From NCBI GenBank assembly GCA_023439545.1, contig JAEXNT010000071.1, positions 61,346 to 125,345 of the forward strand: DNA of 64,000 nucleotides. The letters run 5' to 3'. Below the pieces are notes generated by a model, which worked only from the letters and a program-made list of their open reading frames with translations, ran no database searches and was not told the DNA's origin. Made by a program: the position numbers and the translations under genes. Below are positions 33,423 to 42,590 of this stretch, piece after piece; position 1 is the first letter of the stretch, and each line of letters begins with the position of its first letter. Source of the stretch: Bacillota bacterium (GTDB lineage Bacteria > Bacillota > Clostridia > Acetivibrionales > DTU013).

Positions 33423-35939
33423 ATGACGATAACCAAATTAACCGATAAAATATCCGATGTATTGCTTGCCCTGCTGATATCCTTCAGCCTGGTTTTTGCC
33501 CTTACATCCTCACTATGCCTGACATACCCCGTTTTGAGCATCCTGTTGCTTGTTGTCCTGTTTATATGTTTGTTTTGTGTCATGTTTTACAGCAAAACAT
33601 CCTCGATAATTTCATTTTCGGCAATCGGTCTGACTTTGCTGGTATCGGTCTTTTACATCATGTTCGGAACCGGTCTGGACAAGGTTGTAAAGTTTTTTAG
33701 CGATTATTTCTTCTGGCTGTCCGAGTTCATACTTTATCCTGATCCTGAAACAGTGAACCGCGTATTTCAGCTCATAACGGTACTTGCGCTTTGCATAGTA
33801 TTTTCGCTGTTTTCATATCTCTTCATAATAAGAAAGTTCAGATTTTTTGTCGTAATGATTACAGGAACTGCGGTTTTCGCCGTTCAGTGTTCTTACAGCA
33901 TAGTATCGAGCCTTGCCCCGTTCTATATCTTTTTGGTGGCGGCTTTGATGGTCTATCTCAAACATATATACCAGTCCAAGCTTTCAAAAGGCCCGAACGA
34001 CTATGCAAAACCCGCTCAGCTTGCTTTGTGGAGCCTACCCGTTTGCGTACTGATCATAGCTTTATCTTATACGATACATGCAAGCGATAAGCCCATTGAA
34101 TGGAAATGGCTCGACAAAAAGATCATTTCCGCTTACAACTATTTTATGAAAAACTTCGACTATGAAACGTTCGATTATTTTTCACTCTCGTCATCATCCG
34201 GTTTCGGCGACAGGAACAATATTCTAGGAGGCAGGGTCAGGCTTGACAGGACCAATGTCCTTCAGGTATCTTCGTCAAAGAGGGTTTATCTCAAGGGTAT
34301 ATCCCTGGACACTTATACGGGTGCAAAATGGGGAAACAGCGAAGTTTCGCTCATGCCTAAAGGCTCGGATTTTTCCGGAATTTACAGCGATACCGAAGAA
34401 ATGACTGAGGGTATGGAAATATTGACAGGTAGTGACGATTTCCTCGATACCTATTTCGAGGAAAACCCTGTATCTGTAATATTTCTGAACATCAAGACCA
34501 AATCGTTGTTTTTGCCGTCAAAAATCACTGAATTCAAGACGGCATCCAAAAATTTTTCAACATATGTGGACAGTACTGGAGATTATTCCTCCAAACAACG
34601 TTACTCGCGAGGCTTCAGATACAGCACGAAAATGTATAGTCCTAAAATAGGATCGGATGAATTTGCGGATATAATGAGAAAAAGCAAAAAAGGCCTGTAC
34701 AGCGAAGCTCTGGTAAAAATGAAGCTGCCCGATTATTACGTGAATTTCAAGGACTATTATCTGGGTAATACTACTTCGGGCGCGGTTAGCACCGCCAATG
34801 CTGATGTTACTTCAGCGGCCGTTACAACAGAGCCCTCAACCGGGTCGGGGCTTCAGATACCCGTCATAACCAGTCCTGAAAAGATGAAAACCTTCGAAAC
34901 GTTGACAGCACTTAGAAGAAGAAGTATCGATACGTATAAAAAATACCTGCAGCTCCCGGGTAATCTTCCCCAGAGGGTAAAGGACCTATCGGCGTCACTG
35001 GTTGCATCGGAAACCAACGATTATGACAAGGCAAAGGCTATCGAGCAGTACCTCGCCTCAAATTATCCATATAATCTCGATGTGCGCTCGACTCCCAGAA
35101 ACCGTGATTTCGTCGACTATTTCCTTTTCGATATGAAAGAGGGCTATTGTTCCTATTATGCATCGGCAATGACCGTACTTGCAAGATGCGCGGGATTGCC
35201 GGCGCGGTATGTCGAGGGTTATATGCTGCCTCCCGAACCGGTAAAGGATGACAGGAATACCTATGTAGTCAGCAATATGCAGGCTCACGCCTGGGTCGAG
35301 ATATATTTCGAAGGATACGGCTGGCTGCCTTTTGAGCCCACTGCCCCATTCAGGTCCAACTTCTACGCGACTACCGAATTGAATGATGATGTTACCTACA
35401 GCGATAACTACGGTTCTTCCTATGCCGATTACATGGAGGAGCTTATGAGGAGATATGCCCAGCAAGGCGGAGGGTATGTGGATTTGGGTCCTGATACTGC
35501 AAAGGCCGGCCCATCGGCTGTTATTATCATATTGTACACTTTAGCAGGGTTGGTACTGCTCATAATTGCGCTGCTGATGACAAATATCATAAGAAGCCGG
35601 CTGCGTCTTTACAAAATGATCAATCTTCCTGCAAATGAGTGCGTGCTCAGGTTTTACGATTACTTTGTAAATATATTGGGACTGCAGGGGCTTGGGCTGC
35701 TGCCGTCCGAAACTCCGTTCCAGTTCTCGTCAAGGATCGACTCCAACATGTTCTTCAGCCCTGTGCGTTTCAAGGTGATCACCGATATATTCGTAAAATC
35801 CAGGTACAGCACGGAAAATGCCACGGAGAACGAAAAACAGCTGTTTTGCGATTTCCAACCGGGCTTCCTGAGCGAAATAAAGATCAATATGGGCAAGTTC
35901 AAGTATTTTGTGCTGAAGTACCTGTTTGGGAAGTTTTAG
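33423..35939 (+). CDS. Membrane transglutaminase-like protein (TgpA type)
   Basis: An 838-residue protein. Five to six N-terminal helices (residues 10-220) are followed by an extracytoplasmic region with a transglutaminase-like cysteine protease domain (about 520-650). The catalytic Cys is in GYCSYYASAMTVLARCAGLP, the His in MQAHAWVEIYF, and the third acid position is Glu in WLPFEPT where Asp is common. A Thr/Ser-rich linker with TTSGAVSTANADVTSAAV precedes it. One more helix (about 700-722) and a cytoplasmic C-terminal DUF4129-like tail end the protein. The GGAGG site is 5 bases before the ATG. Confidence 0.92.
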   Translation: MTITKLTDKISDVLLALLISFSLVFALTSSLCLTYPVLSILLLVVLFICLFCVMFYSKTSSIISFSAIGLTLLVSVFYIMFGTGLDKVVKFFSDYFFWLSEFILYPDPETVNRVFQLITVLALCIVFSLFSYLFIIRKFRFFVVMITGTAVFAVQCSYSIVSSLAPFYIFLVAALMVYLKHIYQSKLSKGPNDYAKPAQLALWSLPVCVLIIALSYTIHASDKPIEWKWLDKKIISAYNYFMKNFDYETFDYFSLSSSSGFGDRNNILGGRVRLDRTNVLQVSSSKRVYLKGISLDTYTGAKWGNSEVSLMPKGSDFSGIYSDTEEMTEGMEILTGSDDFLDTYFEENPVSVIFLNIKTKSLFLPSKITEFKTASKNFSTYVDSTGDYSSKQRYSRGFRYSTKMYSPKIGSDEFADIMRKSKKGLYSEALVKMKLPDYYVNFKDYYLGNTTSGAVSTANADVTSAAVTTEPSTGSGLQIPVITSPEKMKTFETLTALRRRSIDTYKKYLQLPGNLPQRVKDLSASLVASETNDYDKAKAIEQYLASNYPYNLDVRSTPRNRDFVDYFLFDMKEGYCSYYASAMTVLARCAGLPARYVEGYMLPPEPVKDDRNTYVVSNMQAHAWVEIYFEGYGWLPFEPTAPFRSNFYATTELNDDVTYSDNYGSSYADYMEELMRRYAQQGGGYVDLGPDTAKAGPSAVIIILYTLAGLVLLIIALLMTNIIRSRLRLYKMINLPANECVLRFYDYFVNILGLQGLGLLPSETPFQFSSRIDSNMFFSPVRFKVITDIFVKSRYSTENATENEKQLFCDFQPGFLSEIKINMGKFKYFVLKYLFGKF

Positions 35940-36308
35940 GCCTGATTCAATAGAAAAGGCTCGGCGAGGCAATCAGGCTCGACACAATGACCAGACCAAA
36001 AAAAGGATAGCAAGGTCTGACAATATATTAAGGCCCGGCGCAATAATTACTTTTTATTGCGCGTTTATGTTCAAAGAGCATATAGAATCGGCTTAGTGGC
36101 AAATTTAACTCGCTTCGCTCAAACAGAAATTTGCCCTTGCCAATGCCTCTTCAATATGCTCTAATTCACAAAACTCACGCAATCTCAAGTAATTATTGCG
36201 TCGGGCTTTTATCTACCCTTTATCCAGCCTATACAGAGCCTTTGTAAATCCTCCGACGGGCCTTCATCCAGCCTTCAACGGGCTTTAGCGGGCTTTAGCA
36301 CTTTTCCC
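35940..36308. other. Gene-free 369-bp gap with several hairpins
   Basis: No convincing coding region. Beyond the 180-bp inverted-repeat element at 36029-36208, the gap holds GCCTGATT/AATCAGGC arms right after the transglutaminase stop, a CAGACC/GGTCTG hairpin near 35993-36018, and a tandem CGGGCTTTAG doublet near 36281-36300. Genes converge here, so terminators are expected, but none has a clear T run. Confidence 0.6.
36029..36208. repeat. 180-bp inverted-repeat element able to fold end to end
   Basis: The left arm AGGCCCGGCGCAATAATTAC plus TT (36030-36052) pairs with AAGTAATTATTGCGTCGGGC plus T (36187-36207) with one mismatch and one bulge. Inside, TTGCG...AAAGAGCATAT (36056-36082) pairs imperfectly with ATATGCTCT...ACGCAA (36153-36182), and GGCAAATTT/AAATTTGCC (36097-36105 and 36126-36134) closes the centre. 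It resembles a MITE-like palindromic element or a structured RNA. Confidence 0.7.
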
Positions 36309-36740
36309 CTACAGCTTGTATACCTGGCTGGAGGTCAGTACGCTGATACCGCTGGTCTTTAAGGTATCGACCGCCTTTTCGGGTTCAGCTACTTTAAGTA
36401 TAACAAGTGCTTCGTCCTCGGATTTGCTAACAAAAGCATACATGTATTCAATCCCGATCTTCTCCCTGTCAAGTATATCCAAAGCCTTTGCCAGCCCACC
36501 CGGCTTATCCTGGACTCCGATCGCTATCACGCTCGTCGCGCTGACCGTAAATCCCTCTGCCTTCAATATCGTTTCAGCCTTCTCCGGATCATTGACGATG
36601 AGCCTCAATATCCCGAAATCCGTAGTATCCGCAATTGACAGCGCACTGATATCTATGTCGTTCTCTCCGAGTGTCCTGGTTACTTCCGACAACCTTCCCG
36701 ATTTATTTTCGAGAAAAATGGAAATCTGCTTTACGAACAT
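36309..36740 (-). CDS. ACT-domain protein (tandem ACT, aryl-CoA ligase-associated)
   Basis: A 143-residue protein made of two ACT folds: residues 1-65 (VKQISIFLENKSGRLSEVTRTLGENDIDISALSI) and 70-143 (VIAIGVQDKPGGLAKALDILDREKIGIEYMYAF). ACT domains bind amino acids. This two-ACT type is regularly encoded beside phenylacetate-CoA ligase and IorAB, as here, so sensing of an aromatic amino acid or keto acid is likely (inference). The ATG follows AAGGAGGT. Confidence 0.9.
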   Translation of the reverse strand: MFVKQISIFLENKSGRLSEVTRTLGENDIDISALSIADTTDFGILRLIVNDPEKAETILKAEGFTVSATSVIAIGVQDKPGGLAKALDILDREKIGIEYMYAFVSKSEDEALVILKVAEPEKAVDTLKTSGISVLTSSQVYKL

Positions 36741-36758
36741 GCGACATACCTCCTTATT

Positions 36759-36847
36759 GGATGTTTTAACGGAAATTCGCGCCTTCGGCGCTAAACATCC
36801 GTATTGGATGTTTTAACGGAAATTCGCGCCTTCGGCGCTAAACCTCC
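36759..36847. repeat. 42-bp palindromic repeat, tandem copies 2 and 3
   Basis: Copies at 36759-36800 and 36806-36847, period 47. Each starts GGATGTTTTAACGGAAATTC and ends GGCGCTAAACATCC or GGCGCTAAACCTCC, with an inner GCGCC-TTC-GGCGC hairpin. They match the copy at 17307-17348. All copies lie just upstream of a minus-strand gene start. Confidence 0.85.
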
Positions 36848-36894
36848 TGTATGGATGTTTTTGATGGTTTGATCAAAATATCCGATCAGGGCGT

Positions 36895-38196
36895 TCAAAT
36901 CCTACGCTTGTCAATGACCCTCTTTGCCTTGCCTTCGCTTCTTTCTATCGTTTTTGGCTCAACGAGCTTGACCTTGGCGCTGATGCTCAGCGTATTCTCT
37001 ATTTCTTTTCTGATCTTTCTCTCCAGATCTTCGATATGTTTGACTTCATCAGAGAAGAATGCCTGTGTCATCTCGACCCATATTTCCATGACGTCGAGAT
37101 TGTCTACCCTGTCGACAATGATCTGGTAATGAGGAGCTGTCTCGCCCAATTCCAGCAATACGCTTTCAATCTGCGACGGGAATACGTTTATTCCTCTTAT
37201 TATCAGCATGTCGTCAGTACGTCCTGTCACCTTGCTCATTCTAACGAGTGTCCTGCCGCAGTCGCATTTAGTATAATCCAGAGAAGAGATGTCCCTGGTC
37301 CTGTAGCGGATAAGCGGTAAGCCTTCCTTGGTTATGGTAGTGAATACGAGTTCGCCCTTCGATCCTGCCGGGAGCACTTCTTCAGTCACGGGGTCTATTA
37401 TCTCAGGTATGAAATGGTCTTCCTGCACATGCATACCGCATTTGCACGGGCATTCGCAGGAAACTCCGGGGCCTATTACCTCGCTCAGTCCATATATATC
37501 TATAGCCATTATCCCAAGTCTTTTTTCGATTTCATCCCTCATGCTGGCAGACCAGGGCTCGGCTCCGAAGATGCCGGACTTGAGTTTAAGTTCGCTCTTT
37601 TTGATTCCCGCCTCTTCCATTTCCTCGGCCATATAAAGCGCATATGACGGAGTGCACGCGATATTTGTCGTGCCGAAATCTTTTATAATCTGAAGCTGCC
37701 TTTTAGTATTTCCTGTAGACGCCGGTATTACGGAAGCTCCGATACGTTCTGCGCCGTAATGGGCTCCGAGACCGCCAGTGAAGAGTCCGTAACCGTAGGC
37801 TATCTGCATTATTGAATTTCTTTCCACTCCTGCTCCCGTAAACGATCTTGCCATTACTTCAGCCCAGGTCTCTATATCCTTCCTGGTATAGCCTACAACC
37901 GTCTGTTTTCCTGTAGTGCCGGAGGAAGCGTGTATACGTATGATCTCACTCAAAGGCGACGCAAACATGCCGTAAGGATAGGTATCCCTTAAATCCTGCT
38001 TGATAGTGAACGGTAGCTTCGGAAGATCCTCGACTCCTTTGATGTCTCCGGGTTCCAGGCCTTTTTCCTGCATTTTAGCCCTGTAGTGCGGAACATTGTG
38101 GAAAACCCTTTTTACCGTTTCAACAAGCTGTGCGCCTTGAAGCTTTTGCATTTCCTCTCTGGGCATGCACTCACGCGACTGGTTCCAATATAACAT
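36895..38196 (-). CDS. paaK: Phenylacetate-CoA ligase (AMP-forming aryl-CoA ligase)
   Basis: Interconverts aryl acetate, ATP and CoA with aryl-acetyl-CoA. From MLYWNQSRECMPREEM (start behind AAGGAGGG) it is 433 residues. The adenylate-forming signature is IHASSGTTGKQTVVGYTRKD, followed by IDIYGLSEVIGPGVSCEC and the C-terminal hinge GRTDDMLIIRGINVFPSQIE. With IorAB it can harvest energy from aryl pyruvates (aryl pyruvate to aryl-acetyl-CoA to acid). The longer upstream start has no ribosome site. Confidence 0.93.
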   Translation of the reverse strand: MLYWNQSRECMPREEMQKLQGAQLVETVKRVFHNVPHYRAKMQEKGLEPGDIKGVEDLPKLPFTIKQDLRDTYPYGMFASPLSEIIRIHASSGTTGKQTVVGYTRKDIETWAEVMARSFTGAGVERNSIMQIAYGYGLFTGGLGAHYGAERIGASVIPASTGNTKRQLQIIKDFGTTNIACTPSYALYMAEEMEEAGIKKSELKLKSGIFGAEPWSASMRDEIEKRLGIMAIDIYGLSEVIGPGVSCECPCKCGMHVQEDHFIPEIIDPVTEEVLPAGSKGELVFTTITKEGLPLIRYRTRDISSLDYTKCDCGRTLVRMSKVTGRTDDMLIIRGINVFPSQIESVLLELGETAPHYQIIVDRVDNLDVMEIWVEMTQAFFSDEVKHIEDLERKIRKEIENTLSISAKVKLVEPKTIERSEGKAKRVIDKRRI

Positions 38197-38398
38197 TTTC
38201 AGAACCCTCCTTGATTTATTTTTATGCCCATCTATCCTCCCATGAGAACTGCTTTCAGGGATTACGGAACATTCCGCCCCACGCAAAAGCCAACAGGCTG
38301 AAAGTCAATAATTAAGGCAACTGATCTGTGTCGCAAATCAACTATATTAAATTACAAACAGATCCAGATTCATTATATATTATAATATACATCTGATC

Positions 38399-38980
38399 TC
38401 ACTTCAGTGAACTATTATATCCTGTTTCAAAAGCACTGATATTCACATCGAGCAATTTTGCAGGTATGACTTCTTCTATGGCTTTAAGCCATATTTCTTT
38501 GGCAATGCCTGTGGACTTCGCAAGGAGGCCGATAAGTACCACATTCATGGCTTTGATATTTCCGCATTCCTCGGCGAGCTTCAACGCGTCAATCGACTGC
38601 AACGCTATACCACCGCTTTTCAGGCGCCCTGTTATATCCTCCGGGTATTTGGCCTTTCCGGTAATAACCGGCATTGGATTGATCTCCTGGTCATTCATGA
38701 CCAGAGTCCCGCCCTTCTTCAGATAGTCTATCCACCTAAGCGCCTCGAGCTTTTCAAAGGCAAGCAGAATGTCAGCTTCATTTTTATCAATGATCGGAGA
38801 ATATACCTTGTCGCCCATTTTCACATAGGTGACTACGCTGCCGCCTCTCTGCGACATTCCATGGACTTCGGAGACCTTTACGTCGTAACCCTGCATTACT
38901 GCTACATTTCCCAATATCCTGCTTGCGAGCAGAGTACCCTGACCGCCTACGCCTACTATCATAATATTCAAATCATTCAT
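38399..38980 (-). CDS. iorB: Indolepyruvate:ferredoxin oxidoreductase, beta subunit
   Basis: Gamma/beta-type subunit of 2-oxoacid oxidoreductase that oxidises indolepyruvate and related aryl pyruvates to aryl-acetyl-CoA, reducing ferredoxin. The 193 residues show IMIVGVGGQGTLLASRILG and the conserved SEVHGMSQRGGSVVTYVK. The ATG at 38980 overlaps iorA by 8 bases; an in-frame GTG at 38989 is an alternative start. Confidence 0.93.
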   Translation of the reverse strand: MNDLNIMIVGVGGQGTLLASRILGNVAVMQGYDVKVSEVHGMSQRGGSVVTYVKMGDKVYSPIIDKNEADILLAFEKLEALRWIDYLKKGGTLVMNDQEINPMPVITGKAKYPEDITGRLKSGGIALQSIDALKLAEECGNIKAMNVVLIGLLAKSTGIAKEIWLKAIEEVIPAKLLDVNISAFETGYNSSLK

Positions 38981-40715
38981 TGTAATCACCGGCCTTTTCT
39001 ATGGCATTGAAGCTGCAAACCCTGGAGCATAATTTACACCCCACGCAAAGCGCGGTGTCTATCTCTATCCTGTCGCCTTTGTCCACGATCGCCGGGCAGC
39101 CTATTTTCATGCAGCTTCTGCATTTCCTGCAGTTTCCGTTTATTCGCTGCGTCCCTTCGTAACGTACCTTCTTCAAAAGTGCGCAGGGCCTCTGAGATAT
39201 TATTACAGACGGCTCGTCAGCCTGTACTTCCTCTGCAACAACCTTTTCGAATTCCTTCAGGTCGAACGGGTCGGCAACCCTTACCCTGTCTACTCCAACA
39301 GCTTTTGCAAGCAGTTCCAGATTGACCTGCCTTGTAGGCTCGCCCTTTATAGTTAAGCCTGTGGTCGGATTTTGCTGGTGCCCCGTCATTCCTGTTATGG
39401 AATTATCCAGTATGATAACTGTCGAGCAGCCTTTATTATATACTATATCGATAAGTCCCGTGATACCCGAATGTATGAAAGTCGAGTCTCCGAGGATCGC
39501 AACTGTTTTCCTTCCGAATTCCCTGCCTCTGGCCTTCTCCATTCCATGAGCCATTCCTATGCTTGCACCCATGCAAATGCAGGTGTCCATCGATTCTGTC
39601 GGAGACAGCGCGCCAAGCGTATAGCAGCCTATATCACCTGTAACGTTGAGCTTGAGCTTTTTAAGAACATGGAACATCCCCCTGTGCGGGCAGCCAGGAC
39701 ACATTACCGGAGGTCTCATGGGTGATACGTTATCGATATTGTAAGTTTTTTCAGGCGTGATGCCAAATATTTTCTCTTTTAAAAGCGATGCAGAATATTC
39801 TCCTGTTACAGGGAGCAACTCCTTACCGATAACCTTGATCCCGAGCTGTTTGATCTGATTCTCAAAAAATGGCTCCAATTCTTCTATGACATAAAGCTTT
39901 TCAACTTTTCCTGCGAATTCCGAAATGAGCCTGTCAGGCAGCGGATATACCATTCCAAGCTTCAGATATGATACGTCGCCGAAAGCCTCCCTTGCGTACT
40001 GATAGGAAATACCGGACGTTATGACGCCTATTTCCCTGCTGCCCTCTTCTATCCTGTTTAGGCTTGTCTCTTCGGCAAAATCCTTCAGCTGAGCCATACT
40101 TTTTTCTACTTCAATATGCCTCAGTTTGGCCATACCTGGCATCATTACATATTTTGCTGCATTTTTTACGTATGGTTTTAACCCGGTTTCCGCCCGTTCT
40201 CCGGTTTCTACGAGGCTCTGTGAATGCGCAACCCGGGTCGAAAGCCTCACTATGACAGGGCAGTCGTATTTTTCACTTATCTCGTATGCCTTAATGACGA
40301 AATCCTTGCATTCTTGGCTGTTTGAGGGCTCAAGCATCGGAACCTTCGAGGCCCTTGCATAGAAACGTGAATCCTGTTCGTTCTGGGAGCTGTGCATCCC
40401 CGGATCGTCGGCCACCATTATGACAAGTCCTCCGGTGACGCCTGTATATGAAACCGTGAACAACGGGTCGGCAGCCACGTTCAAGCCCACGTGCTTCATC
40501 GAACATATGGAACGTGCACCCGCCACGGATGCACCTATTGCGACCTCCAAAGCGACCTTTTCATTGGGAGACCACTCACTGTACACTTCATCAAATTTTG
40601 CAATATTTTCGGTAATTTCGGTACTTGGCGTACCCGGGTATGCCGAAGCCACCTTAACACCGGCTTCATACGCTCCTCTGGCTACCGCCTCGTTCCCCAG
40701 CATCAGTTTTTTCAT
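38973..40715 (-). CDS. iorA: Indolepyruvate:ferredoxin oxidoreductase, alpha subunit
   Basis: Thiamine-pyrophosphate-dependent subunit, 580 residues from MKKLMLGNEAVARGAYEAG (start behind GAGGGG). The N-terminal pyrimidine-binding domain has YPGTPSTEITE. The C-terminal TPP-binding region has GDIGCYTLGALSPTESMDTCICMGASIG and ILGDSTFIHSGITGLIDIVYN. Two ferredoxin-like [4Fe-4S] clusters end the protein (CRKCRSCMKIGC and CVGCKLCSRVC). It is first in the iorA-iorB operon. Confidence 0.95.
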   Translation of the reverse strand: MKKLMLGNEAVARGAYEAGVKVASAYPGTPSTEITENIAKFDEVYSEWSPNEKVALEVAIGASVAGARSICSMKHVGLNVAADPLFTVSYTGVTGGLVIMVADDPGMHSSQNEQDSRFYARASKVPMLEPSNSQECKDFVIKAYEISEKYDCPVIVRLSTRVAHSQSLVETGERAETGLKPYVKNAAKYVMMPGMAKLRHIEVEKSMAQLKDFAEETSLNRIEEGSREIGVITSGISYQYAREAFGDVSYLKLGMVYPLPDRLISEFAGKVEKLYVIEELEPFFENQIKQLGIKVIGKELLPVTGEYSASLLKEKIFGITPEKTYNIDNVSPMRPPVMCPGCPHRGMFHVLKKLKLNVTGDIGCYTLGALSPTESMDTCICMGASIGMAHGMEKARGREFGRKTVAILGDSTFIHSGITGLIDIVYNKGCSTVIILDNSITGMTGHQQNPTTGLTIKGEPTRQVNLELLAKAVGVDRVRVADPFDLKEFEKVVAEEVQADEPSVIISQRPCALLKKVRYEGTQRINGNCRKCRSCMKIGCPAIVDKGDRIEIDTALCVGCKLCSRVCSFNAIEKAGDYNE

Positions 40716-40776
40716 ATTGATCCCCTCTGATTCCAACTGCTTTTATTTATATTTATACAATTTTACGATTTATTTT

Positions 40777-40805
40777 ATTTTAAACTGTTTGCTCTGATTT
40801 GTAAA
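40777..40805 (-). promoter_or_regulatory. iorAB promoter
   Basis: Minus strand: TTTACA (40800-40805), 17 bases, TAAAAT (40777-40782), about 60 bases before the iorA start. Confidence 0.6.
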
Positions 40806-40834
40806 CAAATGGCCTGATGTAAAATGTATCATTT

Positions 40835-40872
40835 TTCATAAAAACGGGGACATGCTTTGAAAGTCATGTCCC
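40835..40872 (-). terminator. Terminator after the symporter gene
   Basis: GGGGACATG and CATGTCCCC (9 bp) around a 10-base loop. On the minus strand it is followed by GTTTTTAT. It lies about 25 bases after the symporter stop and just upstream of the iorA promoter. Confidence 0.8.
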
Positions 40873-40896
40873 CTTATAACTAGTCTATCTGTTATT

Positions 40897-42405
40897 TCAG
40901 GCTTCTATCTCCACATTGCTTTCAATGACCTTACTATCACCGAACACCTTCTCGATATGAGCAGCAGGCATTTTCTTTGTAATAAGGCTCACAACCGGCA
41001 CGACCACAAGGGATACCAGCATGGCGACTGCGCCTATGTTCGGAGCTGTCGCTGCATTCATCCCGGTAATTATCGCACCCGCGACCGATACTGTAAATCC
41101 GGCTATAAACCCGGACCAGGCGCCTATCTTCGTAGTACCCTTCCAGTACAAGCCATATATGAACGGAGCAAGGAATGCGCCGGCAACTGTGCCCCATGAG
41201 AACGACATCAGGCTCAGGATCGAATTCGGCGTTACCGCGACTATGAAGGAGAATATTACGAACAAGCCGCACAGTATCCTCATTAGCAGAACTTCGCTCT
41301 CCTTTTTGATGTTCGGGAAAAGCGTACCCTTGACCAGGTCCATCGAAATTGCTGAGCTTGATACCAGCACCAGCGAAGACAAGGTCGACATCGACGCTGA
41401 TAGCACGAGCAATACAATAATCCCGATAAGTGCGTCAGGCAAGGCTTTTTCAAGCACCAGCGGCATTACCATGTCAGGGTTCGGCTTTCCGTTCGCGCCG
41501 AGAGGCATCGTATTATCAAGGAACAGTCGGCCGAAGCCGCCGACGAAATAAGCGCCTCCAGCTATGACAATAGCGAATACAGTCGATATAACTGTGCCCC
41601 TCTTAACTGCATTATCATCTCTTATTGTATAGAACTTGTGGACCATCTGGGGCAGTCCCCAGGTTCCAAGGCTCGTCAGAACGATAAGACCCAAAAGGTT
41701 CAGCGGGTTCGCACTGAAAGTGCTTACAAGGCCGGCTCCCTCATTGGGTATTTCGGAGAGTTTTTTGATTCCTCCCGCAAGTCCGCCGACAGCAGGATTT
41801 GAAAGTATAAAGAATATCATAAGCGCAACGCCTGCAAGCATTACTATTCCCTGAACGAAATCGTTCATGGCTGTTGCCACATATCCTCCAAGCAGCAGGT
41901 AAATGGCGGTCAGCAGAGCCATTGCAGCCATACAGTATACGAACGGAACACCGAAGGTCCTCTCGAAGAGATATCCAAGACCTACATATACAGATGCGGA
42001 ATACGGTACCAGGAATACGAATATGATCAGAGCTGTGACGATTTTCATCGCTTTGCTGTTGTAACGCTTTTCAAAGAATTCGGGCATCGTGGAAGCGTTC
42101 AGATCATGAGTCATCTTACGGGTTTTTCTAGCAAGAACAAGCCATGCAAGCATACTCCCGATCAACGCGTTTCCGATACCTATCCAGGTGGAGGAAATAC
42201 CATAGCCCCATCCGATCTTACCGGCATAACCTATGAATATGACTGCTGAAAAATATGTTGTACCGTAGGCAAAAGCCGATAACCACGGCCCCATTTTTCT
42301 GCCGCCGAGGAAGAAATCCTGTACATTTTTGACTTTTCTTCTGCTGATGATACCGATAGCGACCATAATCGCTATAAAGACACACAAAAATACATACTTT
42401 AACAT
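40897..42405 (-). CDS. Sodium:solute symporter (SSS family)
   Basis: A 502-residue membrane protein with about 13 helices. SSS hallmarks are GGRKMGPWLSAFAYGTTYFSAV in the first helices, the Na+-site region SASMSTLSSLVLVSSSAISMD, and GTVAGAFLAPFIYGLYWKG. It resembles pantothenate or proline-type symporters, but the substrate cannot be fixed. It stands alone between its own promoter and terminator. Its neighbour iorAB makes an amino- or keto-acid substrate possible (weak inference). Confidence 0.9.
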   Translation of the reverse strand: MLKYVFLCVFIAIMVAIGIISRRKVKNVQDFFLGGRKMGPWLSAFAYGTTYFSAVIFIGYAGKIGWGYGISSTWIGIGNALIGSMLAWLVLARKTRKMTHDLNASTMPEFFEKRYNSKAMKIVTALIIFVFLVPYSASVYVGLGYLFERTFGVPFVYCMAAMALLTAIYLLLGGYVATAMNDFVQGIVMLAGVALMIFFILSNPAVGGLAGGIKKLSEIPNEGAGLVSTFSANPLNLLGLIVLTSLGTWGLPQMVHKFYTIRDDNAVKRGTVISTVFAIVIAGGAYFVGGFGRLFLDNTMPLGANGKPNPDMVMPLVLEKALPDALIGIIVLLVLSASMSTLSSLVLVSSSAISMDLVKGTLFPNIKKESEVLLMRILCGLFVIFSFIVAVTPNSILSLMSFSWGTVAGAFLAPFIYGLYWKGTTKIGAWSGFIAGFTVSVAGAIITGMNAATAPNIGAVAMLVSLVVVPVVSLITKKMPAAHIEKVFGDSKVIESNVEIEA

Positions 42406-42496
42406 GACCTACCATCCTTCCGTCATACCAGATAAATTAACGTTCTTGAACCTACCGTTTCAACCGTACTTCTTGAAATGTTGTAAAAGCATTAAT

Positions 42497-42524
42497 ATTA
42501 TACAACATCCCGATAATAAAACAA
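42497..42524 (-). promoter_or_regulatory. Symporter promoter
   Basis: Minus strand: TTGTTT (42519-42524), 16 bases, TATAAT (42497-42502), about 85 bases before the ATG. Confidence 0.6.
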
Positions 42525-42590
42525 AGAATTTTTTTATGTAACGCCGGATAGCTTTACAGTATCCCATAAAACTACCCGGCACTGTTAAAA

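Noticed and set aside
36759..36847. Possible CRISPR array (tandem near-identical repeats)
   Set aside because: Only two units with a 5-base gap, strongly palindromic, no spacers and no cas genes; fits an interspersed palindrome.
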